The notes under the pieces: model-generated
Database searches by the model: none
Told to the model about the DNA's origin: nothing
The model's input: only the letters and a program-made list of their open reading frames with translations
In this document: piece after piece, positions 22,485 to 31,404 of the stretch
Layout of the letters: each line of letters opens with the position of its first letter
Numbering within the stretch: the first letter of the stretch is position 1
From: an uncultured Spirochaetales bacterium
GTDB taxonomy: Bacteria; Spirochaetota; Spirochaetia; Sphaerochaetales; Sphaerochaetaceae
Reading direction: 5' to 3'
Length of the DNA: 32,045 nt
Assembly (NCBI GenBank): GCA_902797395.1
Contig: CADBSO010000030.1
Location: forward strand, 1 to 32,045
Program-made: the position numbers and the translations under genes

Positions 22485-25400
22485 ATGAACAAACTTCTTG
22501 TCGGACTGGATATCGGAACAAATAGCGTGGGCTGGTGCGCAACGGATGAGAATGGAAAAATCATTAGAAAAAACGGAAAGAGGCTTTGGGGCTATTTGGG
22601 ATTTGATGAGGCCAAGGACGCTTCCGAAAGGAGAATGTACAGGTGTCAGCGAAGAAGATTGAACAGGCGGAGGCAGAGGGTAGAGCTTCTTAGGGGCATT
22701 TTTGAGAATGAGATATCAAAGATTGACAACTCGTTCTTCTACAGGCTGGATAATTCATTTCTGAGAAATGAAGATAGGTTTGATTCGCAAGGAAATCCGA
22801 AACCGTTCAAATGGACTTTATTTAACGACAGGTCTTTTACCGACAAGCAGTACTATGATAAGTTTCCCACTATTTTTCATCTGAGAAAATACCTTATGGA
22901 ATCTGATGAGAAAGCGGATGTAAGGCTTTTGTATCTTGCTTTGCATCACATGATTAAATACAGGGGCAATTTTCTTAATAATTCCAAAGAGTTCAAGGTG
23001 ATGGATAAGGATGAAATACTTGGTTTTCTGCAATCCATGAACGACTCGCTTGTTAATATGTCCGAACAAGACGATAGGTATTCGTTTTTGGAATATGATG
23101 ATTCCAAGTTTGAGGACTTGAAGCGTTGCGCCGAAGAATCGCGAGGGATTAGCCGTTTTAAGGAGAGTTTCAATGCTCTGCTGAATCCGCAGAAAAATAA
23201 GTTCAACAGTGATGTTGTCATTGCGCTTATGGCTGGCGGAGAAGTCAATATTGAGAGGAAGATCTGTCCGGACGCAGAAGATTCCGGAGGCGATGCGCTT
23301 GATGGTTCGCTATGCGTCAGCAAAGAGGATTTCGAGGACAAGATAGATTTGCTTTTGAGCAGCGGAAACATAGACGAAGATATGGTTAATGTCCTTCTGG
23401 GGTGCAAGAGGGTTCATGATTATTTTCTGATAGGCAAGCTGATAGGGAAGAATCCATCGCTGTCGGCGGCTATGGTTTCAAGGTATGAGGAGCATAAGAG
23501 GCAGCTTGATGAATTGAAGGCATGGGTGAAAAAGAATCATCCGGAGAAGTATCATAGGATCTTCAGACTTGTGGATGCGGATAAGGATAAGCAGAAGGTA
23601 AGCAATTATCCTGCGTATATTGGTTCGAATAACGGAAATGGAACCAAAGAGCGCTTCAAGCATGCCGCATCGAGAGATGATTTTTACGACTTTCTCAAAA
23701 AAGAGCTGAATCTTAAAGGTAGTGAGGATGACTTTGCCAAAGAAGTCTGTTCGCTGATGGATAGGAATGAATATCTTTTGCGACAATGCTCCAACGAGAA
23801 TGGAGTGTTTCCGTATCAGCTCCATAAATTGGAGATGCAGATCATTTTAGACAAGCAGAGCAAATTTTATCCGTTCTTGAACGATATGGATGATGGGCTG
23901 TCGAATAGGGACAAAGTTTTATCGCTACTAGAGTTCAGGATTCCGTATTACATAGGCCCTCTGACTCCACCGAGCGTAAAAGCTGAAGAAGCTCGAAAGT
24001 TCACATGGGCCGTCAGATCTGGCAATAGGATTTTGCCTTGGAATTTCGACAAGGAAGTGAATAAATCCGAAAGCGCTAGGAATTTCATACAGCGGATGCT
24101 CACCAAATGCTCGTATTTGAAGTCGGAATATTGTTTGCCTAAGAATTCGCTTTTGTTTTCCTATTTTAATACCCTGAACAATCTGAATAAGTTCATGCTG
24201 AATGGAACTTATCTTTCTTACGATCAGAAGATGGATTTGATTGCCAGCTTATTTAGGAGGAAGAGAAAAGTCAGCAAGAAAGACATATTAGGGTATTTTA
24301 AGTCAAAATACGGAGCAAATGATGTTTCTTTGTCTGAGAAAGGGGGCGTGGAAGGATTCAGCGAAAGATATGATATTAATTTCAACATGGCATCTTATGT
24401 GGATTTTGTCGGCATTTTCGGTGAGGGATTTGATAAGGATCCTGATAAGAGGGAATTGGTTGAGAATATCATAAAAGATATAGTGATATTTGAGGACAAG
24501 GACATTCTTGAGGAGAGACTTAAGAGTGAATATGGGATTGCTGATGCTAGCGTCATCAAGAAAATAAAGGCTTTGAACTATAGCAAATACGGAGCGCTGT
24601 CGGCAAAGCTTTTGTCCGGTTTGAAAGCGGAAGTGGTTGATGAGGATACGGGCGAGGTGAAAGAGCGTTCGATAATCCAAATCATGGAACTGAATAACCA
24701 GAATTTCATGGAGATCATAAACGATAGCAAATATGGGTTTCAGGATATTATTCACGATTATAATTATGAGCATGGAGTGGCGTTTAATGAATCAATAGAG
24801 GACTATGTTGCGAACCTCGGCTTTGTTTCTCCGATAATGAAGCGTCCGATGATTCAAGCATATAAGATTTGCGAGGAGATTGAGAAGATAACAGGGCATA
24901 GGATAGACGAATACTATGTCGAGTGCGCTCGGACGAATAAGGGCGAGAAAGGGAAAAAAGGCATGAAGTTCACCCGACAGGATCAGGTGAGGGGGATGCT
25001 CAAAGAGGCGAGGAAAACTGCTAATGATTTCATTTCGAAGTCCTTGATTGATAATATCGGGAAGCTTGCTGAGGAAGCTGATACCAACCGGTTCCGTTCT
25101 GATAGGTATTATTTGTATTTCACACAGCTTGGAAAATGCATGTATACGGGCGAGGATATAGATATAGCTGAGTTGGACGATGAAAGCAAATACGATATAG
25201 ATCACATCTATCCTCAGTCGCTTGTCAAGGATGATTCCTTGAGCAACAGGGTTCTGGTTAAAAAAACCGCCAATATGCGCAAGCTTGATGAATATCCTAT
25301 CAGGCGCGAGATATTGTGGCAGGGAAAGGGCGGCTCGCAGACGGCCGAAAAGTTTTATGATTATTTGTTTGAAGCCAAACTCATATCAGCGGAAAAGCAT

Positions 25401-26801
25401 AAGAGGCTGATGAAACGTGAATTGACTGAGACCGATATGGAGTCGTTTGTTAATCGCCAGCTGGTTTCCACGAATCAGGCGGTCAAGTGCTTTATCAGCG
25501 CTGTAAAGGAGCTTAAAACCATTCCTGAGTCTGATTCTGATGCTGGGTTTACGCCGAAAGTTGTGTATTCCAAGGCGGAGAATGTGAGCGATTTCAGGAA
25601 AAAATACGATTTGCTGAAGTCCAGAACGGTCAATAATTTTCATCATGCGCATGATGCGTATTTGAACATAATGGTTGGCAGGGCTGTCGATGCTTATTTT
25701 TGTTTCTATGACAACAAATACAGAAGGGCTAACTATTATTTGGATATGCATCGTGAGGGCAAGACCACGAATGTCATGAAGATTTTTGATCAATTCAGGG
25801 ATCCGTCGAAGCGCAAGGAGGATATCAAGACATCCGAGGGCTACATGGTGTGGTCGTTCGACGAGTCCCTTGCGGACATACGGGAAAACATATGCCGTCG
25901 TTTTGATATTTTCTCAACGGAAAGGACTTTTGTAGCGAATGATTTGCTTAAAAAGACGACTGTTTATCCTAAGAATGTGGGGAATATAGGTGTAAAATCC
26001 GTTGGGCTTTTGAGTTGTACTGAGAAATATGGCGGTTTTTTGGAATGTCGCTTTGGGTCGTTCTGTCTTATTAGAATGGCAAAAAAAGGATATATGATAA
26101 AACCCATCCCAACAATGTATCGCAATTGTCCGGAGAAATATCTGTCGGATAAGTGCGGTTCGTTCGAGGTAATTGTCCCTGTTTTGAATATTAATACTCT
26201 GATTGAAAAAGGTAATACGAGGTTTTCTATTACGGGTGTTGCGGGAGACGGTAGGTATTGGGTTAAGAATAGAAAGGAGCGTTTTTTTTCGTATGAGAAT
26301 GTTTTGAAAATACGGAAGTGTGAGAAGTTGTTTGGTTTGATAGATGGAAAAGCAACAGGATTTGAGACGCTGGAAGAGATGCGTGGAAGAGGATTCCTGT
26401 TTAAGGATGATCGGACAATTATAGTTTCGCCTGCGAGTAACAAAGATAATTTCGAAATAACTTTGTCTGTTGGAGAGCTCGATTGCTTGTTTAATGCGTT
26501 CGTGGACATGCTGGGGAAAGATATTTATGCATTCAATCAAAGCCTGAACCTTAAGAGAAAACTTGAGGAAAACAAGTGTAAATTTGATGAGCTGTCCATA
26601 TTTGGAAAATGTGTTCTCATCATGCGACTTTTGGACTATTTGAAATGTAATGAGAGAAAAGCAATAGATTTGTCAATAATCGGATTGGATAAGAACGGTT
26701 GCAGGATTGACTTTAACAGCAAATCGAAAGGATATAGAATTGTTTTTGAGTCAATCACGGGCTTTTACAGGAAAGTCGTTTTTGAGGTTCCTGAGGCCTA
26801 G
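22485..26801 (+). CDS. cas9: Cas9 RNA-guided endonuclease (type II-A)
   Basis: 1438 residues, longer than S. pyogenes Cas9 (1368). Every catalytic residue is in place: RuvC-I Asp9 (GLDIGTNSVGW), RuvC-II Glu813 (YYVECARTNKG), HNH His907 (DIDHIYPQS) with Asn921 and Asn930, and RuvC-III His1054 and Asp1057 (HHAHDAYLN). The arginine-rich bridge helix is RRMYRCQRRRLNRRRQR, residues about 50-70. The C-terminal PAM-interacting domain keeps KYGGF and SITGFY. Anchoring on SITG without gaps, SpCas9 Arg1335 falls on Arg1407 but Arg1333 falls on Gly1405, so an NGG PAM is not expected. GGAGG precedes the ATG. It cuts DNA matching the spacers with the crRNA and the tracrRNA encoded next to it. Confidence 0.98.
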   Translation: MNKLLVGLDIGTNSVGWCATDENGKIIRKNGKRLWGYLGFDEAKDASERRMYRCQRRRLNRRRQRVELLRGIFENEISKIDNSFFYRLDNSFLRNEDRFDSQGNPKPFKWTLFNDRSFTDKQYYDKFPTIFHLRKYLMESDEKADVRLLYLALHHMIKYRGNFLNNSKEFKVMDKDEILGFLQSMNDSLVNMSEQDDRYSFLEYDDSKFEDLKRCAEESRGISRFKESFNALLNPQKNKFNSDVVIALMAGGEVNIERKICPDAEDSGGDALDGSLCVSKEDFEDKIDLLLSSGNIDEDMVNVLLGCKRVHDYFLIGKLIGKNPSLSAAMVSRYEEHKRQLDELKAWVKKNHPEKYHRIFRLVDADKDKQKVSNYPAYIGSNNGNGTKERFKHAASRDDFYDFLKKELNLKGSEDDFAKEVCSLMDRNEYLLRQCSNENGVFPYQLHKLEMQIILDKQSKFYPFLNDMDDGLSNRDKVLSLLEFRIPYYIGPLTPPSVKAEEARKFTWAVRSGNRILPWNFDKEVNKSESARNFIQRMLTKCSYLKSEYCLPKNSLLFSYFNTLNNLNKFMLNGTYLSYDQKMDLIASLFRRKRKVSKKDILGYFKSKYGANDVSLSEKGGVEGFSERYDINFNMASYVDFVGIFGEGFDKDPDKRELVENIIKDIVIFEDKDILEERLKSEYGIADASVIKKIKALNYSKYGALSAKLLSGLKAEVVDEDTGEVKERSIIQIMELNNQNFMEIINDSKYGFQDIIHDYNYEHGVAFNESIEDYVANLGFVSPIMKRPMIQAYKICEEIEKITGHRIDEYYVECARTNKGEKGKKGMKFTRQDQVRGMLKEARKTANDFISKSLIDNIGKLAEEADTNRFRSDRYYLYFTQLGKCMYTGEDIDIAELDDESKYDIDHIYPQSLVKDDSLSNRVLVKKTANMRKLDEYPIRREILWQGKGGSQTAEKFYDYLFEAKLISAEKHKRLMKRELTETDMESFVNRQLVSTNQAVKCFISAVKELKTIPESDSDAGFTPKVVYSKAENVSDFRKKYDLLKSRTVNNFHHAHDAYLNIMVGRAVDAYFCFYDNKYRRANYYLDMHREGKTTNVMKIFDQFRDPSKRKEDIKTSEGYMVWSFDESLADIRENICRRFDIFSTERTFVANDLLKKTTVYPKNVGNIGVKSVGLLSCTEKYGGFLECRFGSFCLIRMAKKGYMIKPIPTMYRNCPEKYLSDKCGSFEVIVPVLNINTLIEKGNTRFSITGVAGDGRYWVKNRKERFFSYENVLKIRKCEKLFGLIDGKATGFETLEEMRGRGFLFKDDRTIIVSPASNKDNFEITLSVGELDCLFNAFVDMLGKDIYAFNQSLNLKRKLEENKCKFDELSIFGKCVLIMRLLDYLKCNERKAIDLSIIGLDKNGCRIDFNSKSKGYRIVFESITGFYRKVVFEVPEA

Positions 26802-26880
26802 TCTTATTCGGATTTTTTTGAGGTGATTCTTTTTTAGTGTTTTTGGATTTTGGATGAGTGTTTGGAAGAGGGGGTTTGTC

Positions 26881-27753
26881 ATGTCTTTCAGAACCATTGT
26901 AGTCAAAAACAGGTGCAAGCTTGAGTATTCTCTGAATTATCTGATTTGCAGAGGCAATGATGATGAGAAGAGGATACTTTTGGATGAGATCGACTTCCTT
27001 ATAATACAGAATACCGGGGTTTCCATCACTTGCGCTTTGATGTCGATGCTGGTGGAGAAGAAGATCAAGGTTCTTTTCTGCGATTCTAAGTCAAACCCTC
27101 AATTCGAACTCACGCCATACTACAATAATTTTGAAACTTATCGCAAGATAATGGAACAAGTATCCGTTGACAAGGATTTCAAAGGTGAATTGTGGAAAAG
27201 GATAGTGCATGAAAAAATCCGAAACGAGTGGAGGCTGTTGGTGAGGGTCGGTTCTGAAAACTCATCGAAATTGGAAGGGTATTTGAAAGAGATAGAGGCG
27301 GATGACAGCAGCAACAGGGAAGGGCATGCGGCAAAAGTCTATTTCAATTCAATTTTCGGTACCGGGTTTTCCAGGGGAAACGACGAGGATGAAAGAAATG
27401 CTTTTCTGAATTACGGATATTCCATTTTGGTTTCATTGATAAACAGGGAAATCAAAATGGCAGGTTATTTGACGGAGGTGGGCATACATCACCGAGGAGA
27501 GACCAATTCGTTTAATTTCAGCTATGATATAGTGGAGCCTTTGAGGACGTATGTGGATTCATTCGTAGTTTCCGGAAAGGCAAATGCGAGTAATTATAAA
27601 GGTTTTTTCATTTATATGCTTGAGAACAAGGTTTTTATAAATGACAAGCTGATGTATTTGAATAACGCTATTCATGTATATGTGCAATCGGTGATTTCCG
27701 CATTATCCAAAAAAGATGTGAATGAAGTGAAATTCATAGAGTACGAGTTATAG
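26881..27753 (+). CDS. cas1: Cas1 integrase
   Basis: 290 residues, typical of II-A Cas1. With Cas2 it inserts new spacers at the leader end of the array. Catalytic residues are Glu147 (REGHAAKVYF), the His203/His204 pair (GIHHRGETNSFNF) and Glu219 (DIVEPLR). The ATG at 26881 was preferred over one nine codons earlier because a GAGGGGG stretch is correctly spaced before it and the family normally begins MSFRTIVV. It follows cas9 by 79 bases and precedes cas2 by 4. Confidence 0.97.
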   Translation: MSFRTIVVKNRCKLEYSLNYLICRGNDDEKRILLDEIDFLIIQNTGVSITCALMSMLVEKKIKVLFCDSKSNPQFELTPYYNNFETYRKIMEQVSVDKDFKGELWKRIVHEKIRNEWRLLVRVGSENSSKLEGYLKEIEADDSSNREGHAAKVYFNSIFGTGFSRGNDEDERNAFLNYGYSILVSLINREIKMAGYLTEVGIHHRGETNSFNFSYDIVEPLRTYVDSFVVSGKANASNYKGFFIYMLENKVFINDKLMYLNNAIHVYVQSVISALSKKDVNEVKFIEYEL

Positions 27754-27757
27754 AAAG

Positions 27758-28078
27758 ATGAGTTATAAACAGATGAGATTGGTATTGTTCTTTGATCTTC
27801 CAGTGGAAACGGTGTCTCAGCAAAGGGACTACAGGAATTTCATGAAAAAGATGAAATCGCAAGGATTCTATATGATTCAAAAGTCCGTGTATGTGAAAAT
27901 GGGAATTGATCAGCAGGCGGCGGACTCGGCAATTGCCAAGGTCAGGACTGAACTGCCGAAGGATGGCAACATATTTGTTTTGAGGGTTACCGAAAAGCAG
28001 TTTGCAGCAATGGAATTTCTTCTTGGCGATTATTCAACGGATGTCATAAATGATGACAGAAGGATAATTGAATTATGA
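27758..28078 (+). CDS. cas2: Cas2
   Basis: 106 residues. It is the structural partner of Cas1 in the adaptation complex. The ferredoxin-like start MRLVLFFDLPVETVSQQRDY with its conserved Asp is standard, as is GFYMIQKSVYVKM. The last bases overlap the csn2 start (ATGA), so the two are coupled. No unusual feature is seen. Confidence 0.96.
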   Translation: MSYKQMRLVLFFDLPVETVSQQRDYRNFMKKMKSQGFYMIQKSVYVKMGIDQQAADSAIAKVRTELPKDGNIFVLRVTEKQFAAMEFLLGDYSTDVINDDRRIIEL

Positions 28079-28737
28079 ATTTGCTGAAGATAAGGCATTT
28101 TGACAAGGATTTCCTTGTTGATGCGGGCAAAATATATTCCATAAACTTAGAGAGCAGAAAGCTGTACTTGACTTTCATAAGCGCTCTTATGGATGGCGAT
28201 AAGGATTATTTTATCTATAGCGAGGATTTTAAGCCTGTTGATTTTGACAAGAGATCCATTTGCATTACCGATGTGTTCGGGATTGATCCCAATAGCAGGA
28301 AAATTTTGAATTCCTTGTATAAGAGGATAGGAAACAACATGACTGATGCATCCGACAAAGAGAAGCTTGAAAGGATAAACGCTGAGATACTAGGCATGTT
28401 GGATAGGTTTTCCATGGATATGGGAGCGAAAATGCGTTTCGATATAGACTTGGATATAATCAAAATACTAGGACTCTATAAGTTTGAGTTTGAAAACGAA
28501 AACAAGGATCTTGTCGGAAAACTGGTGACTTATATAAAGGCTAACATGGAAATAATGGATTTGAAATTTGTGGTTTCCATTAATGTGCTGCCGCTGATTT
28601 GCGAAGATGAGTTTGATGTGTTTCAAAAAGAACTTGAGTTGTTGGGTTTGACGTTGATAAATGTGAATTATGTAAACAAATTCGTGAACAAAAAGATCGA
28701 ATACATTACCGTGGATGAGGATTTGTGTGAATTCTGA
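28075..28737 (+). CDS. csn2: Csn2 adaptation protein
   Basis: 220 residues, the length of the canonical Csn2 family, which makes a tetrameric ring that slides on DNA ends and is needed for spacer acquisition in II-A systems. Evidence is position (fourth in the cas operon, ATGA overlap with cas2), size and composition. The N-terminus resembles the family (MNLLKIRHFDKDFLVD, then EDFKPVDFDKRS), and the central helical part and KFVVSINVLPLICEDE match its alpha/beta head. It marks the system as subtype II-A. Confidence 0.88.
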   Translation: MNLLKIRHFDKDFLVDAGKIYSINLESRKLYLTFISALMDGDKDYFIYSEDFKPVDFDKRSICITDVFGIDPNSRKILNSLYKRIGNNMTDASDKEKLERINAEILGMLDRFSMDMGAKMRFDIDLDIIKILGLYKFEFENENKDLVGKLVTYIKANMEIMDLKFVVSINVLPLICEDEFDVFQKELELLGLTLINVNYVNKFVNKKIEYITVDEDLCEF

Positions 28738-28774
28738 TTTGTGATTGTCACTGTTTGTGGAGTTTTGTTGAAAG

Positions 28775-29956
28775 ATGAATTATTGTTTGATGCATAAGGA
28801 TGATGTCGCATGTCATTTGGACATGGATATGCATACGGGGAATGTCATGGATATGAAAATCGAGAATCCTGAATTGATTCCGATATATGTTGATAGCAAA
28901 CGCGCAATGGCAGACTGGTGGAGCATGAGAGCGATTCCGATGTCGATAAAGCGCGATTCAGACAGACAGTTCATGCGCGCTAACGATATCAGCACCAAGG
29001 AACAGTTTGCGCTCAAGAATCTTGGCCTCAGCCTTTCGGATTGCTATTGGATTTGTCCGGAAAAAAGCGAAACAAGATTCAAGGATGTGAATTTTTATGA
29101 AAATCCTTTTGATAAAATTGATTTGACAAGCCGGGCCAGTCTGACGCTTGCCAAGGGTCTTACGCCGTTGGCGACGACCACCGGACAGATGAGAAAATTC
29201 TGGCATATAAAGAACGGAAAACGCATATTGACTAAAGTCTCTGAGAAGAGGTTGGAGGGGCAGCTCCAATGTATAAATGAGGTATTCGGACATGAGTTGC
29301 ATGCGAGACAGCAGAAATACGAAGCGGTTCCTTATTCTTTGGAATTCAACGCTGACAATAGCGTTCGGAGCGTTTCGTGTCCTGCTTTCACAAGCGTTGA
29401 TGTGGAATATGTCCCGATGATAAACATGATTGAGGAAAAGCATGTTTATTTCACAAGAGGAACAAAATTGAAGAATGCCATTATTGACAATTGCGTTAAA
29501 TCCGGAATGAAAAAGAGCAGTGTTATTGATTTTTTCGAATATTTGGCGGCAATGGATTTCATAATGTCAAACAAGGACAGGCATTTGAATAATTTTGGAT
29601 TGCTGCGCGATTCGAATACGTTGGAATATATTGGTTTTGCTCCGATTTTCGATAGTGGAAACTCAATGCTTTATGATAATCCCTATGTTGCTGGGTCAGC
29701 AGAATTCAAATTGCTCAAAACGGAAATAGCCGGCATATATGATACGGATAAGAAGTTGTATTCATCGTTTAAGAAATGCCGCTCTTTGATTTCATATTCG
29801 AATTTGCCTGCACCTGATTTCGTTTGTGATTTTTACAGGAATAGTCTGTCAGTTTCTGATGACGGAATCTGCCGTAACATATCTCTTGGCTATGAAATAA
29901 AGCTTGAAATCCTGAAGCGTGAGCATCCGGAAATATTTGCGGATTTGCAAGATTGA
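28775..29956 (+). CDS. HipA-fold serine/threonine kinase between csn2 and the array
   Basis: 393 residues. Kinase features in order: an N-terminal DWWSMRAIPMSIKRD and KNLGLSLSDCYW block shared with HipA-like proteins of gut bacteria; TTGQMRKFWHIKNGKRILTK with the ATP-binding lysine; a helix-C glutamate in INEVFGHELHA; the catalytic loop SNKDRHLNNFG with Asp268 and Asn273, the spacing of E. coli HipA; and metal-binding Asp293 in IFDSGNS. All key residues are present, so it is probably active. HipA kinases phosphorylate aminoacyl-tRNA synthetases or other proteins and cause growth arrest. No HipB-type antitoxin gene adjoins it. It starts 37 bases after csn2 in the same direction and ends just before the CRISPR leader, so it is probably on the cas message. 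Its role there is unknown. Confidence 0.82.
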   Translation: MNYCLMHKDDVACHLDMDMHTGNVMDMKIENPELIPIYVDSKRAMADWWSMRAIPMSIKRDSDRQFMRANDISTKEQFALKNLGLSLSDCYWICPEKSETRFKDVNFYENPFDKIDLTSRASLTLAKGLTPLATTTGQMRKFWHIKNGKRILTKVSEKRLEGQLQCINEVFGHELHARQQKYEAVPYSLEFNADNSVRSVSCPAFTSVDVEYVPMINMIEEKHVYFTRGTKLKNAIIDNCVKSGMKKSSVIDFFEYLAAMDFIMSNKDRHLNNFGLLRDSNTLEYIGFAPIFDSGNSMLYDNPYVAGSAEFKLLKTEIAGIYDTDKKLYSSFKKCRSLISYSNLPAPDFVCDFYRNSLSVSDDGICRNISLGYEIKLEILKREHPEIFADLQD

Positions 29957-29960
29957 TTCT

Positions 29961-30102
29961 TTGATTTGCAAGGTAAAATATGGTATAATAAACATATGAA
30001 CTGTTTGACTCGTAAAAAAACCAAATTACTGGAAAAGTGCTGGTAAAGCATGCTTTAGAGCCTCTAAAGTGTCCTGTTTTTACTCAAATTGCAGGATTTG
30101 AG
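29961..30102 (+). promoter_or_regulatory. CRISPR leader with promoter and adaptation anchor
   Basis: The promoter is TTGATT (29961-29966), a 17-base spacer and an extended -10 TGGTATAAT (TATAAT at 29984-29989). The start would be near 29996, giving a leader transcript of about 105 bases before repeat 1. The last seven bases, ATTTGAG (30096-30102), are identical to the leader-anchoring sequence described for type II-A spacer integration. Confidence 0.8.
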
Positions 30103-31154
30103 GTTTGAGAGTTAAGGTATTTTGAGTGTAAGTCAGACATAACTTTTTTTCGCGCTGAAGTTATCAACGTTTGAGAGTTAAGGTATTTTGAGTGTAAGTC
30201 AGACTTGGCTTATGATGCTCGATTGCGGATTGATGTTTGAGAGTTAAGGTATTTTGAGTGTAAGTCAGACTAAGCCTGTTATATTAGGCACTGAGGTTCG
30301 GTTTGAGAGTTAAGGTATTTTGAGTGTAAGTCAGACGATCGGCTCCGGCATTTAGTTGGGATGTTGGGTTTGAGAGTTAAGGTATTTTGAGTGTAAGTCA
30401 GACTGAATACTATCTCGTGAAACTCCGGGAAAAGTTTGAGAGTTAAGGTATTTTGAGTGTAAGTCAGACTTTAGAGAGTGCAGGGCTAGAACTCTAAATG
30501 TTTGAGAGTTAAGGTATTTTGAGTGTAAGTCAGACTGGCGTTTCGGGCGGCGTCTCATCCTTCTTGTTTGAGAGTTAAGGTATTTTGAGTGTAAGTCAGA
30601 CATCAAATTTTCGACGCCCCGTCTGAAATGAGTTTGGGAGTTAAGGTATTTTGAGTGTAAGTCAGACCGGCACGGCTCCCGGATTTTCCTGGGACGTGTT
30701 TGAGAGTTAAGGTATTTTGAGTGTAAGTCAGACAAAAAGAACAGGAAGAAAAAGATATAGAAAGTTTGAGAGTTAAGGTATTTTGAGTGTAAGTCAGACC
30801 GAGTTTTTCGCAACTCTACAGGGATTTGCGTTTGAGAGTTAAGGTATTTTGAGTGTAAGTCAGACTGTTGCTAGTGAGGTGTTGCAGACTAGCGAGTTTG
30901 AGAGTTAAGGTATTTTGAGTGTAAGTCAGACTGGCCGATTGTGTCGGTTTTCAACCGTTTTGTTTGAGAGTTAAGGTATTTTGAGTGTAAGTCAGACGAC
31001 CGCCCCCCGTGCATGGGGGCAACGCAAGTTTGAGAGTTAAGGTATTTTGAGTGTAAGTCAGACGGACATACATCCGCTTGCCGTTTAAAACATGTTTGAG
31101 AGTTAAGGTATTTTGAGTGTAAGTCAGACCGTTGCGGAATAAGGGAGGAATGAG

Positions 31155-31373
31155 ATGAACAAATCGGAAATGAGAATGAACAGGGGCGACTTGCGGATAG
31201 TGACCCGCAGGGAAGCCGAAATGCAGGCTCTGGAGGAGTTCAGGGCATTGGCGGAAAAGCACTCCATAACATGGGGAGGCTTATTGAAGAAGCTGATGGA
31301 TTACGGAGCAAAGGAATTGGACAAGAGGTTTTCCGTATTGGAGAGCGATAGCGAAAGCGAATTGATAAGGTAG
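31155..31373 (+). CDS. Small ribbon-helix-helix-like protein inside the CRISPR array
   Basis: A 72-residue frame lying wholly inside the 275-base interval between repeats 16 and 17. A strong ribosome-binding site (GGGAGG) stands seven bases before the ATG, so this is a real gene in origin. The protein has a short strand (DLRIVTR), a helix (EMQALEEFRALAEKHS) and a second helix (TWGGLLKKLMDYGAKELDK), which fits the ribbon-helix-helix DNA-binding fold of phage and plasmid regulators. This is by pattern, not alignment. The bases before it end a reading frame (V-A-E-stop at 31131-31142). The bases after it start another (31382). It is oriented as the array transcript, so it may be translated from the pre-crRNA. 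An anti-CRISPR or regulator role is possible but unsupported. Confidence 0.6.
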   Translation: MNKSEMRMNRGDLRIVTRREAEMQALEEFRALAEKHSITWGGLLKKLMDYGAKELDKRFSVLESDSESELIR

Positions 31374-31381
31374 GAGGGGAA

Positions 31382-31404
31382 ATGGGAATCATGCGCAACA
31401 GAGT
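31382..31404 (+). pseudogene. Truncated start of a further gene, cut by repeat 17
   Basis: GGAGGGG (31373-31379) precedes ATGGGAATCATGCGCAAC. The frame runs into repeat 17 and ends at the TAA inside it (31415-31417), giving only 11 residues. It looks like the first codons of a gene whose remainder was not captured. Confidence 0.4.

Noticed and set aside
31130..31404. The 275-base interval as a second leader or an old array boundary
   Set aside because: It lacks ATTTGAG before repeat 17, has no leader similarity, and repeats 16 and 17 are both perfect, unlike a decayed array end.
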